A stretch of DNA of 10,805 bases from Verrucomicrobiota bacterium (GTDB taxonomy: Bacteria > Verrucomicrobiota > Verrucomicrobiia > Chthoniobacterales > UBA10450), in contig QHOD01000038.1 in NCBI GenBank assembly GCA_003218615.1, forward strand, positions 1 through 10,805. The letters are read 5' to 3'. Within the stretch, counting starts at the first letter, position 1; every line of letters begins with the position of its first letter. The notes below the pieces were generated by a model. It saw only the letters and a list, made by a program, of their open reading frames with translations. It was not told where the DNA came from and ran no database searches. Positions 1-6,633 of this stretch are shown in pieces. The position numbers and the translations under genes are program-made.

Positions 1-1
1 A

Positions 2-973
2 AAGCGTCTGGAGATCGCCGAGACACGGCTCACACCGATTTTCAAAAGCAAGCCGATGCAGGAGATCGACGAATTGATCACTGCGATGGCGCCTTCCGAA
101 GCAAACGTGCTCATCGTGGGCGAGAGCGGCGTAGGCAAGGAAGTCATCGCAAACGTGATTCACGCCCGGAGCCGTCGCGCGGGAAAAGAAATGGTGAAGC
201 TGAATTGTGCCGCATTTCCCCAAACGATGATAGAGGGGGAACTTTTTGGTTACGTGAAAGGGGCGTTTACGGGCGCGATGAACGATTTTCCAGGAATGAT
301 CGCAGCGGCCAATGGCGGCACGCTTTTTCTCGATGAGATCTCCGACATGCCGACGGATCTACAGACGCGTTTTTTGCGCGTGCTGCAGGAGCGCGAGTAT
401 CGGCCTCTCGGCAGCACGCAGACCATGAAAGCAGACTTTCGGGTGATCGCCTCAACCAACCGGCCGATTGCGCAGGCGCTCTCAGAGAACCGGCTGCGCT
501 CCGATTTGTACTATCGGCTAAACACCTTTCAAGTTGAGGTGCCTCCGCTCCGGGAACGAAAGCAGGACATTCCGCCCCTGATCGCCATGTTTCTGAAACA
601 GTTTTCTCAACAACTCGGGAAGCCCGAACCGGACATTGCGCCAGACGCGTTTCAAAAGTTACTCGACTATGCCTGGCCGGGAAATGTTCGGGAATTGCAG
701 AATGCGATCGAGTACGCGGTGGTCCTGGCGCAACAGGGCGTAATCGGCGGGAAGGAGCTTCCCACTGAAGTCCAACTCCGAAAGCTTTCAGAGCAAGCCG
801 AGCGCGGCGCTCCGCCGCGAATGGGTGTACAGAGTCTTGATGAAGTCGAGCGAGACACGATTCTTCGCGTGCTCGCCGAATGTCACGGCAATAAGAAGAA
901 GGCAGCGGAACTTCTCGGCATCCAGCGTCCCACCCTCTACAACAAGATGAAGCGTTACGCGATCGAGATCTGA
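2..973 (+). CDS. Sigma-54-dependent transcriptional activator (NtrC family), 5' end missing
   Basis: This protein activates sigma-54 (RpoN) promoters by ATP-driven remodelling of the holoenzyme. The frame is open from base 2, so the gene starts outside the window; the ATG at 56 is an internal Met. Counting from that Met, the AAA+ domain shows Walker A GESGVGKE (22-29), an intact sigma-54 contact loop GAFTGA (69-74), Walker B GGTLFLDE and an arginine-rich RSDLYYRLN segment, followed by the WPGNVRELQN helix. The C-terminus carries a Fis-type HTH (NKKKAAELLGIQRPTLYNKM) that binds enhancer DNA. Any sensory domain, such as a receiver, lies upstream and cannot be seen. The next gene, 100 bp downstream on the same strand, encodes a GlnD-type enzyme, which makes a nitrogen (NtrC-like) role attractive but unproven. 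The family is certain; the specific regulon is unknown. Confidence 0.95.
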   Translation, partial: KRLEIAETRLTPIFKSKPMQEIDELITAMAPSEANVLIVGESGVGKEVIANVIHARSRRAGKEMVKLNCAAFPQTMIEGELFGYVKGAFTGAMNDFPGMIAAANGGTLFLDEISDMPTDLQTRFLRVLQEREYRPLGSTQTMKADFRVIASTNRPIAQALSENRLRSDLYYRLNTFQVEVPPLRERKQDIPPLIAMFLKQFSQQLGKPEPDIAPDAFQKLLDYAWPGNVRELQNAIEYAVVLAQQGVIGGKELPTEVQLRKLSEQAERGAPPRMGVQSLDEVERDTILRVLAECHGNKKKAAELLGIQRPTLYNKMKRYAIEI

Positions 974-1003
974 GAGATCCGTTCGACTTCACTCGGGACA
1001 AGT

Positions 1004-1074
1004 TTTGGATTTTGAATTTTTGAATTTAGATTGAGCCCTAAGGCTCTGGGCCGATCCGCAATCTAAAATCCAAA
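1004..1074 (+). repeat. AT-rich interrupted inverted repeat abutting the glnD start codon
   Basis: The left part contains tttggatttt (1004-1013), a tandem of gaattttt and gaattt, then ttagattg (1026-1033). The right part is caatctaaaatccaaa (1059-1074), whose reverse complement matches 1004-1013 joined to 1028-1033, with 14 bases inserted in the left arm. Between the arms is a small hairpin, gagcc-ctaa-ggctc (1033-1046). The last base of the right arm is the A of the glnD ATG. No T-tract follows, so it does not look like a simple terminator. It may be a dispersed intergenic element or a leader structure; neither is shown. Confidence 0.6.
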
Positions 1075-3851
1075 TGGCAACATCCCGGCATCTCGAGCAA
1101 GTCCTGGCGCACGCGGCCAATCAGCTCGCCCCTACGGGTGCAAGACGCCCGACAGAGGTCCTTCCGCTCTACAAAAAATTTCTCAAGGTTGAAGAACATC
1201 GGTTGCGTCTGAAACACCAAGCCGGCGGGGGCGGTCGCGAAATCTGTGGTCGGCGGGCTGAGCTTGTCGATGTCTTGTTGCAATACGTATTCGGTGCGGC
1301 TGCGACTGCCGCTCGCGGAAACGAGGCGGCCCGGACTCCCCTCGCCCTGATTGCTCTGGGCGGATACGGCCGAGGCGAGCTCAATCCATTTAGCGATATC
1401 GATGTCATGCTTTTGCACGACCAGGGCGCCAGAAAGATTTCACCGCACCTGGAGGAAATGGTGCAGCAAGTCCTTTATCTTCTCTGGGATAGTGGCTTCA
1501 GGGTCGGACACTCCACGCGTTCTATCAAAGAAGCGATTGCGCAGGCCAATCGCGACATGCTCACGAAAACCGCCATGCTGGAGTCCCGGTTCCTCGCCGG
1601 CGATGCAGAGCTGGCGCGGGAATTCCGCGAGCAATTTCGTCTAAGGTGTGTGGAAGGACACGAACGAGAATATGTCGAGATGCGGATGCAAGATCAGCTC
1701 ACGCGGCACAAGAAATTTGGCGAGAGCGTGTACTTGCAGGAGCCGCATGTGAAGAGTGGGTGTGGCGGACTCCGCGATTATCAAAATTTGCTTTGGATGA
1801 CGTATTTCAAAGAAGGCGCACTGAGCACCAATCAACTCGTCGGCAAAGATTGGCTGAGCGAAACCGACCAACGGCGAATCGAGACAGCCTATGATTTTCT
1901 TCTGCGGTTGCGCACCGATTTGCACTATGCGACCGGGCGCGCGACCGACATTTTGCACGTCAACCTGCAGGAACAAATCGCAAAACGCCTCAATTATTCT
2001 CCTCGAAACGGCCAGCTGCGCAGTGAGGCTCTCATGCGCGACTATTACGAGCACACGCGAAATATCTTCCGTGTAACGGAGCGAATTACAGCGCAATTCG
2101 CCAGCGGATATGTAACAAGCAAGACCCGTTCTCTTTTCAGCTTTCTTCCATTACTGCGGCCAGAAAAGACGCCAATCGGAGATTCTTTTTTTTGCCGCAA
2201 TAAGCAACTGCACCCGGCTCTACGCGATCTTTTTCGCGAAGACCCCGAGCAGATGATGGACGCGTTTCGACTCGCGCAAGAGCACGGCTTGGATCTAAGT
2301 CCGGAATTGGCAGACCTGTTGAGTCGAAGCCTTGGCCAGGTGACTCGGACATTTCAATATGCACGAGGTCCCCGCGATATATTTAAAACGATATTGTCCC
2401 GGAAAGGCGAAGTTGGCCGTATTCTTCGAATGATGCATCGGGTCGATTTTCTTGGCCGATATATTCCGGAATTCGGCCAGCTGACCTGTCTCGTGCAACA
2501 TGAGTTTCTGCATCGTTATACGGCCGACGAACACACGCTGGTCTGCATCGACAAGCTGGAGGCGCTGGTCGCGACCGATGATCCGAAGCTGATCGCTTAT
2601 CGCAATATTTTTGAGCGATTGGAGGATCCATTTGTTCTCTACCTCGCACTGCTTTTGCACGACACCGGCAAGGCCGTCGGGGCGCGGCCACACTCTGAAG
2701 CAAGCGCACTATTTGCCCAACGCGTCGCCACCCGTTTGCAATTATCTTCCGAGCAGCGCAAGTCGCTCATCCTGCTGGTCGATCATCATCTCACGCTCTC
2801 CAAGATCGCGCAGCAGAGAAACCTTGATGACCCCGCGACAGTAGCGGAGTTGGCCAACATCGTGAAGCACCAAAAGAATCTAAACGCGTTAATGCTGCTT
2901 ACCCTGGCTGACGGCCAAGGCACCAGCGCAGAGGCATGGTCGGATTGGAAGGAATCGCTTGTCTGGCAATTGTTTCACGAGACTACTCGTTATCTGGCGG
3001 ACCAGAAGTCTTATTACGAACAAACAACAATCGAGCGTGAGAGCCTGCAGACCTCCGTGGCGAAAAATCTTTCGCCCGATTACGGCGATGAGATTGATGC
3101 GCACTTTGAGCTCATGCCGGACAATTATTTTCGCGCCAGCGATGTGCCCGAAATTGTCGAGCATTTGAAACTGTTCCGCTCGTTTCTCGAGAACATCTCC
3201 AGCTGGGGAGAGCGTCCACTGACGCCGGCGGTCGCATGGAAGGCGCTTCCGGAGCAAGGACACAGTGTTGTCAGCTTTTACACATGGGAGCGCGAGCAGA
3301 TGCTGGCCAAAATTGCCGGATCCTTTTCAGTCGTGCCAATCAATATCTTGAATGCTGATCTTTTCCCCCGCGCCGACAACACTGTTCTCGGCGTTTTTCG
3401 GGTGTGCGACACGAAAGCACATGCTGTCACCGACCCGCGTGATTTTGAGCTGGTCGAACAAACTTTGCGCTGCGCGCTGGAGGACGAAAGATTCGATTTC
3501 CTTCCGGTCATCGAAAAGGCGAAGCGTCAGAGCCGCAAGCGTTCCGCACCAGCCATCGAATTTCCGACACGCATTGCCATGGATAACAAAACACATCCGA
3601 TTTATACACTGATCGAGATCCAGGCTCCCGACCGGCTCGGGTTGCTTTACGATATTCTAACCTGTCTTGATCGTGAGAATGTTTCGATCGCGCTTTCTCG
3701 CATTAACACGCAGGATGGCGCAGCGATTGATACGCTGTATGTCATGGACCGCGGCACGCACGCTAAAATCACCGATTCGCACCGCATAACGGCGATCCAG
3801 AAGCATCTCCAGAATGCAATTTTGCGTGGAGCAGCGGTTAAACCGAAGTAA
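1074..3851 (+). CDS. glnD: Bifunctional [protein-PII] uridylyltransferase/uridylyl-removing enzyme
   Basis: In the known family, GlnD senses glutamine: it transfers UMP from UTP to PII when nitrogen is scarce and removes it when glutamine is high. The protein is 925 aa, close to the usual ~850-950. The nucleotidyltransferase domain has the signature GGYGRGELNPFSDID (96-110) with acidic residues D108 and D110, and the GlnD-typical EPHVKSGCGGLRD (223-235). The HD hydrolase domain shows H476, H480, H487 and the HD pair H529-D530 (LLLHDTGK). At the C-terminus are a divergent first ACT domain (about 755-810) and a clear second one (about 844-915, with APDRLGLLYDILTCLDRENVSI). All key residues are present, so both activities are expected. 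ATG 1074 is the only start after the in-frame stop at 1032, and no Shine-Dalgarno is visible. No PII gene (glnB/glnK) is in the window. Confidence 0.95.
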   Translation: MATSRHLEQVLAHAANQLAPTGARRPTEVLPLYKKFLKVEEHRLRLKHQAGGGGREICGRRAELVDVLLQYVFGAAATAARGNEAARTPLALIALGGYGRGELNPFSDIDVMLLHDQGARKISPHLEEMVQQVLYLLWDSGFRVGHSTRSIKEAIAQANRDMLTKTAMLESRFLAGDAELAREFREQFRLRCVEGHEREYVEMRMQDQLTRHKKFGESVYLQEPHVKSGCGGLRDYQNLLWMTYFKEGALSTNQLVGKDWLSETDQRRIETAYDFLLRLRTDLHYATGRATDILHVNLQEQIAKRLNYSPRNGQLRSEALMRDYYEHTRNIFRVTERITAQFASGYVTSKTRSLFSFLPLLRPEKTPIGDSFFCRNKQLHPALRDLFREDPEQMMDAFRLAQEHGLDLSPELADLLSRSLGQVTRTFQYARGPRDIFKTILSRKGEVGRILRMMHRVDFLGRYIPEFGQLTCLVQHEFLHRYTADEHTLVCIDKLEALVATDDPKLIAYRNIFERLEDPFVLYLALLLHDTGKAVGARPHSEASALFAQRVATRLQLSSEQRKSLILLVDHHLTLSKIAQQRNLDDPATVAELANIVKHQKNLNALMLLTLADGQGTSAEAWSDWKESLVWQLFHETTRYLADQKSYYEQTTIERESLQTSVAKNLSPDYGDEIDAHFELMPDNYFRASDVPEIVEHLKLFRSFLENISSWGERPLTPAVAWKALPEQGHSVVSFYTWEREQMLAKIAGSFSVVPINILNADLFPRADNTVLGVFRVCDTKAHAVTDPRDFELVEQTLRCALEDERFDFLPVIEKAKRQSRKRSAPAIEFPTRIAMDNKTHPIYTLIEIQAPDRLGLLYDILTCLDRENVSIALSRINTQDGAAIDTLYVMDRGTHAKITDSHRITAIQKHLQNAILRGAAVKPK

Positions 3852-3910
3852 GTAAACTAAAAAGGCACGCGACCAGCCGTCTTTGCTGCTCATAGTTCTT
3901 TTTTCATCTC

Positions 3911-4663
3911 ATGAACGCACTGATTCTCGCTGCTGGCTATGCAACGCGCCTCTATCCGCTGACGCGCGATAAAGCCAAGCCGCTCCTCACGGTTGGTGGC
4001 AAACCGATCATCGAATGGGTCGTGGACAATCTCGTGGATGTTCCCGAATTGGAAACGATTTACATCGTGACGAATGACAAGTTCGCGTCCGACTTCCAAA
4101 CGTGGAGCGAGCGCTATCAAGATCGACAACCGAAATTCAAGTTCAAAATCATCAACGACGGCTCCAAAAGCGACGAAGACAAGCTGGGCGCAATTGGGGA
4201 TATCAATTTCGTCGTTAGCAGGGAGAATCTGAGCCTGAGCGATCTGCTCATCGTTGCGGGCGATAACCTGTTTAGTGGATCGCTCGCTAGCTTTGTCGCC
4301 AACGCAAAAGGGACTGAAGCAACCATTGCCGTTTACGACATCGGCGATGCCGAAGCGATAAAAAAATACGGTAACATTGCGATCGATACTGAGGGCATTA
4401 TCACGCACTTTGAGGAAAAGCCGGAAAAGCCTCGCGGAACGCTGGCCGCGATCGCTCTTTATTACTACTCGCCCGGAGTGCTCTCCCTTTTAACGACCTA
4501 TCTCGCTGCTGGGAATAATCCAGATCAACCAGGCCGGTTTGTGCAATGGCTTTACACGCGCAAACCGGTGAAGACGTTCCAGATCAAAGGCAAATGGCTC
4601 GATATCGGAAGCAAAGAAACGCTGGAAGAAGCCGATAGAATCTTTAAAGATCTCGCGCACTGA
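3911..4663 (+). CDS. Sugar-phosphate nucleotidyltransferase (NTP_transferase family, RmlA/MurU-like)
   Basis: This is a cytoplasmic enzyme expected to form an NDP-sugar (or related activated headgroup) from NTP and a sugar phosphate, feeding envelope polysaccharide or recycling pathways. At 250 aa it is a single Rossmann-like catalytic domain without the C-terminal left-handed beta-helix found in GlmU-type enzymes. The N-terminal nucleotide-binding signature is LAAGYATRLYPLT (6-18), followed by the lysine of KAKPLL (K23). AGDNLF (116-121) supplies the metal-binding D118; EEKPEKPRG (168-176) and KWLDIGSKETL (228-238, D231) match the sugar/metal site. Substrate and nucleotide cannot be read from the sequence: glucose-1-P thymidylyl-, uridylyl- and MurNAc-1-P-type enzymes share these motifs. 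It lies 59 bp after glnD and converges with the DUF5069 gene. ATG 3911 has a pyrimidine-rich leader and no Shine-Dalgarno. Confidence 0.9.
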   Translation: MNALILAAGYATRLYPLTRDKAKPLLTVGGKPIIEWVVDNLVDVPELETIYIVTNDKFASDFQTWSERYQDRQPKFKFKIINDGSKSDEDKLGAIGDINFVVSRENLSLSDLLIVAGDNLFSGSLASFVANAKGTEATIAVYDIGDAEAIKKYGNIAIDTEGIITHFEEKPEKPRGTLAAIALYYYSPGVLSLLTTYLAAGNNPDQPGRFVQWLYTRKPVKTFQIKGKWLDIGSKETLEEADRIFKDLAH

Positions 4664-4668
4664 AAGTG

Positions 4669-4711
4669 GTAGGGCGCGACCGCTGGGCGCGCCGCGGCAG
4701 AGGTGGCGGCG
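4669..4711 (+). repeat. GTAG-headed palindromic, REP-like intergenic element
   Basis: GTAG (4669-4672) is directly followed by the stem ggcgcg (4673-4678) / cgcgcc (4688-4693) with a 9-nt loop. A second, overlapping stem, cgccgc (4690-4695) / gcggcg (4706-4711), cannot form together with the first. The element fills most of the 54 bp between two convergent genes. REP sequences mobilised by RAYT (TnpA-REP) proteins typically have a GTAG foot before a GC-rich imperfect hairpin, so this is a good structural match. It could also act as a bidirectional transcription barrier; no T-tract is present. Only one copy is visible. Confidence 0.5.
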
Positions 4712-4717
4712 ATGCCG

Positions 4718-5137
4718 CTATTTCAGCCGTCCTTCGTCGAACTCGATCAGATCGAAGTAAGTCCGAATATCCTTGCGCCCTTCGCCTCCCACCTCTTTGA
4801 GAAAATGGAGAAAGCGCGCTTTTTTTGCAGCCGTGTCCGGGTAGCGAGAAATCATCGCTTGGTTCCACTGTTCAATTGCTTCGGGGGAATGTCTCGCTCC
4901 GTTTTCCTGCACCCATTTTAGAATTGCGCCATCGGTATCCAGCTTGTTAGCCACCTCTTCAAAACCATCGCCGTCGAGTTTTAGAAATGCCAGCAAATGC
5001 TTGTCGAAACCGACCGTTTTATAATTGTAACCATTCAGCAGTCCTTTGCGGTGCAGTCTGGCTTTATCGATCAAACGAGGCAGATGCACGTATCCGCCAA
5101 GTTTTTCGTACGGACTGCGTGGATGCAGTCTTTGCAT
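4718..5137 (-). CDS. DUF5069 domain-containing protein
   Basis: This small soluble protein (139 aa) is recognised as DUF5069 from its N-terminal RSPYEKLGGYVHLPRLIDKAR (7-27), the middle GFDKHLLAFLKLDGDGFEEV segment, and the C-terminal region ending in DIRTYFDLIEFDEGRL. There is no signal peptide or membrane segment. The function of the family is not known, and none is assigned here. It is the third gene of a minus-strand set, starting 10 bp after the stop of the zinc-ribbon bactofilin, so co-transcription is likely. The start lies just after a T-rich run (TAGTTTTTTCTCG) with no Shine-Dalgarno, similar to the leader of the convergent nucleotidyltransferase gene. The family call is fairly sure. 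Confidence 0.85.
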   Translation of the reverse strand: MQRLHPRSPYEKLGGYVHLPRLIDKARLHRKGLLNGYNYKTVGFDKHLLAFLKLDGDGFEEVANKLDTDGAILKWVQENGARHSPEAIEQWNQAMISRYPDTAAKKARFLHFLKEVGGEGRKDIRTYFDLIEFDEGRLK

Positions 5138-5147
5138 CGAGAAAAAA

Positions 5148-5993
5148 CTAAGTCGCCGGCAACGGCTGCGGCGCGGCTACAGAAACTTCAGGGCCCGGCG
5201 CACTCGTGGCCGCTGCTTTTCGTTCTGGCAATAATTCCCCCTGAGTGAGATTGGCCTGGCCGATGACGAGTTGGCCGGAAAACATTCCGCCTTTCTCGAC
5301 TGTGATCGCCTTGGCAGTAACATCGCCTTCGAGTGAGCCCCTCTTATGAATAGTAACCATCGTTTGAGCAATGATTTCACCCGACATCTTTCCCTTGATT
5401 TCGATGCTTCCGGCCCGGACTCGGCGGAAGCAATGAATATCAGCCTTACGCTCGACAATTACATGTCCGGCAGTAAGACGACCGGGAATTCTTCCTGAAA
5501 AATTAATCGTCGCGGTGCCATAACAATGCAGATTGCCGCGCAGCCTGCCTTCAATTAACGCCGATCTGCAGGTCACACTGCTACTGCTTAAATCTCCTTT
5601 AGACGTCAGATGCACGTCGCCCCATGTTCGAATTGTTCGGCTGAAACCACTGTTGATTTTGTAATCGCGAAGGTCAATGTGCGCGCTGCACTCCGGGCAG
5701 ATTGTCGATGAGGCTGCACCGCTGACCTGCTGTTTTCGCTTGCATTCGAAACACTCGATAAGGGAACTGTGTTGCCGTCTCCATAAGGCCTCGAATTTTT
5801 GGCGGATAGAGGAATTCTCTGGAGTGGCCGTTTCTTCTTTTACGTGCAGCTGCAAGCCGCGTTTCGGCACAAACGGAGAAAAGTAACGGCCGCACTGGCG
5901 GCAGATCGAGCTTTTAGCGGCCGCATATTCCATCTGCTTAAAGCCGCAATGCGGACATTCCACATTGAGCTTGGCAGGCAACGGATTGGCCAC
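5148..5993 (-). CDS. Bactofilin-family (polymer-forming) protein with two N-terminal zinc-ribbon modules
   Basis: Bactofilins self-assemble through a right-handed beta-helix into membrane-associated filaments that scaffold envelope enzymes. In this 281-aa protein the region from about 118 to 250 shows the repetitive beta-helix pattern (GDVHLTSKGDLSSSSV, LIEGRLRGNL, IEIKGKMSGEI, GSLEGDVTAKAITVEKGGMFSGQL). Ahead of it lie two four-cysteine modules with identical spacing, CxxC-x14-CxxC: C13/C16/C31/C34 and C81/C84/C99/C102. Both share the A-S-S-x-I-C pattern, pointing to an internal duplication. A linker rich in charged residues separates them. The tail (255-281) is Ala/Pro-rich and probably disordered. 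The start is GTG at 5993: an in-frame TAG lies 9 nt upstream, and the next Met (21) would destroy the first zinc ribbon. It follows a canonical bactofilin by 25 bp. The zinc-binding role is inferred from the cysteines only. Confidence 0.85.
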   Translation of the reverse strand: MANPLPAKLNVECPHCGFKQMEYAAAKSSICRQCGRYFSPFVPKRGLQLHVKEETATPENSSIRQKFEALWRRQHSSLIECFECKRKQQVSGAASSTICPECSAHIDLRDYKINSGFSRTIRTWGDVHLTSKGDLSSSSVTCRSALIEGRLRGNLHCYGTATINFSGRIPGRLTAGHVIVERKADIHCFRRVRAGSIEIKGKMSGEIIAQTMVTIHKRGSLEGDVTAKAITVEKGGMFSGQLVIGQANLTQGELLPERKAAATSAPGPEVSVAAPQPLPAT

Positions 5994-6018
5994 TGGGTGC
6001 TAAGGGACGATCTTTTCT

Positions 6019-6573
6019 TTATGCGCGTCCTCCAAAGGCCGCCTTGATCGGCTCATCATGCCGCACAACTTCGGGGCGCACCGACGTCGACTTTGCAGGG
6101 AGCGTGCCGCTGGTGACTTCCGATTTGCCGATAAACGTTGCTCCGTCTTCAATCACGAGACGCGCCGCTTTCAAGTCTCCCTGCAACGTACATTTCGATT
6201 TCAATTCGCAGCGCTCGGCGACCGTGATATTCCCATGCACTTTGCCGAACACGGTAATCGATTTGGTTTTGATTTCTCCGCGAATGTCCGCGTTCTCACC
6301 AATCGTTAAAACGCCGTCTGAGTTGATTTCGCCTTCGACCTTGCCGTCGATGAGAAGTTCTTTTTGAAACTTGATTGAGCCCTTGATCTCGACGTCGCTC
6401 GAGAGGACATCCTTGCCAGAATGTTCAGCCATAATTTTTTGATAACTAGTTAATGGTGGTGATGTTCTTGATTCGTCGCGGTTAGCAACATGGTTATTTT
6501 CATCCGCGTCCGAGTTCGACGATTCTTCTGCGATCGGCGACATCGGTCTTTGCGGGATGAATTTTCTCAGCAT
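6019..6573 (-). CDS. Bactofilin (polymer-forming cytoskeletal protein)
   Basis: This is a canonical bactofilin of 184 aa, within the usual 150-200. A disordered, Ser/Asp/Asn-rich N-terminus (1-55) precedes the beta-helix domain (about 57-153), with typical repeats such as VEIKGSIKFQKELLIDGKVEGEI, ADIRGEIKTKSITVFGKVHGNI and LQGDLKAARLVIEDGATFIGK. A short polar tail follows. Family members form nucleotide-free filaments on the inner face of the cytoplasmic membrane and help position cell-wall or polysaccharide machinery. No transmembrane helix is visible; membrane contact in some family members is through the extreme N-terminus (here MLRKFIPQ). It heads a three-gene set with the zinc-ribbon bactofilin and DUF5069. 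ATG 6573 lacks a Shine-Dalgarno; Met11 and Met48 are possible but less likely starts. Confidence 0.93.
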   Translation of the reverse strand: MLRKFIPQRPMSPIAEESSNSDADENNHVANRDESRTSPPLTSYQKIMAEHSGKDVLSSDVEIKGSIKFQKELLIDGKVEGEINSDGVLTIGENADIRGEIKTKSITVFGKVHGNITVAERCELKSKCTLQGDLKAARLVIEDGATFIGKSEVTSGTLPAKSTSVRPEVVRHDEPIKAAFGGRA

Positions 6574-6582
6574 TCGTTATTA

Positions 6583-6598
6583 TTGGGACGCTTCCCAA
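6583..6598 (-). promoter_or_regulatory. Short hairpin in the leader of the bactofilin operon
   Basis: A perfect 6-bp stem, ttggga (6583-6588) / tcccaa (6593-6598), encloses a 4-nt loop and ends 9 nt before the bactofilin ATG on the minus strand. It sits in the 60-bp gap after the stop of the GT-C gene. The bases after it on the minus strand are AATAATAACGA rather than a T-tract, so an intrinsic terminator is doubtful. It could be a leader structure or chance. Confidence 0.3.
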
Positions 6599-6633
6599 CG
6601 CTGTCAACGGATTCCCATAGCGACAGCGAGCTT

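Noticed and set aside
267..1001. Long open frame on the minus strand opposite the sigma-54 activator
   Set aside because: The translation is rich in Arg, Ser and Ala with no recognisable domain and lies wholly over a well-supported AAA+ coding frame; it is a GC-driven shadow.
1047..1060. Possible sigma-54 (-24/-12) promoter before glnD
   Set aside because: TGG and GC are present, but the spacing between the GG and GC elements is about 7 nt rather than 10.
6600..6627. gctgtc/gacagc inverted pair after the GT-C stop
   Set aside because: A 6-bp stem with a 16-nt loop and no T-tract is weak and could occur by chance.
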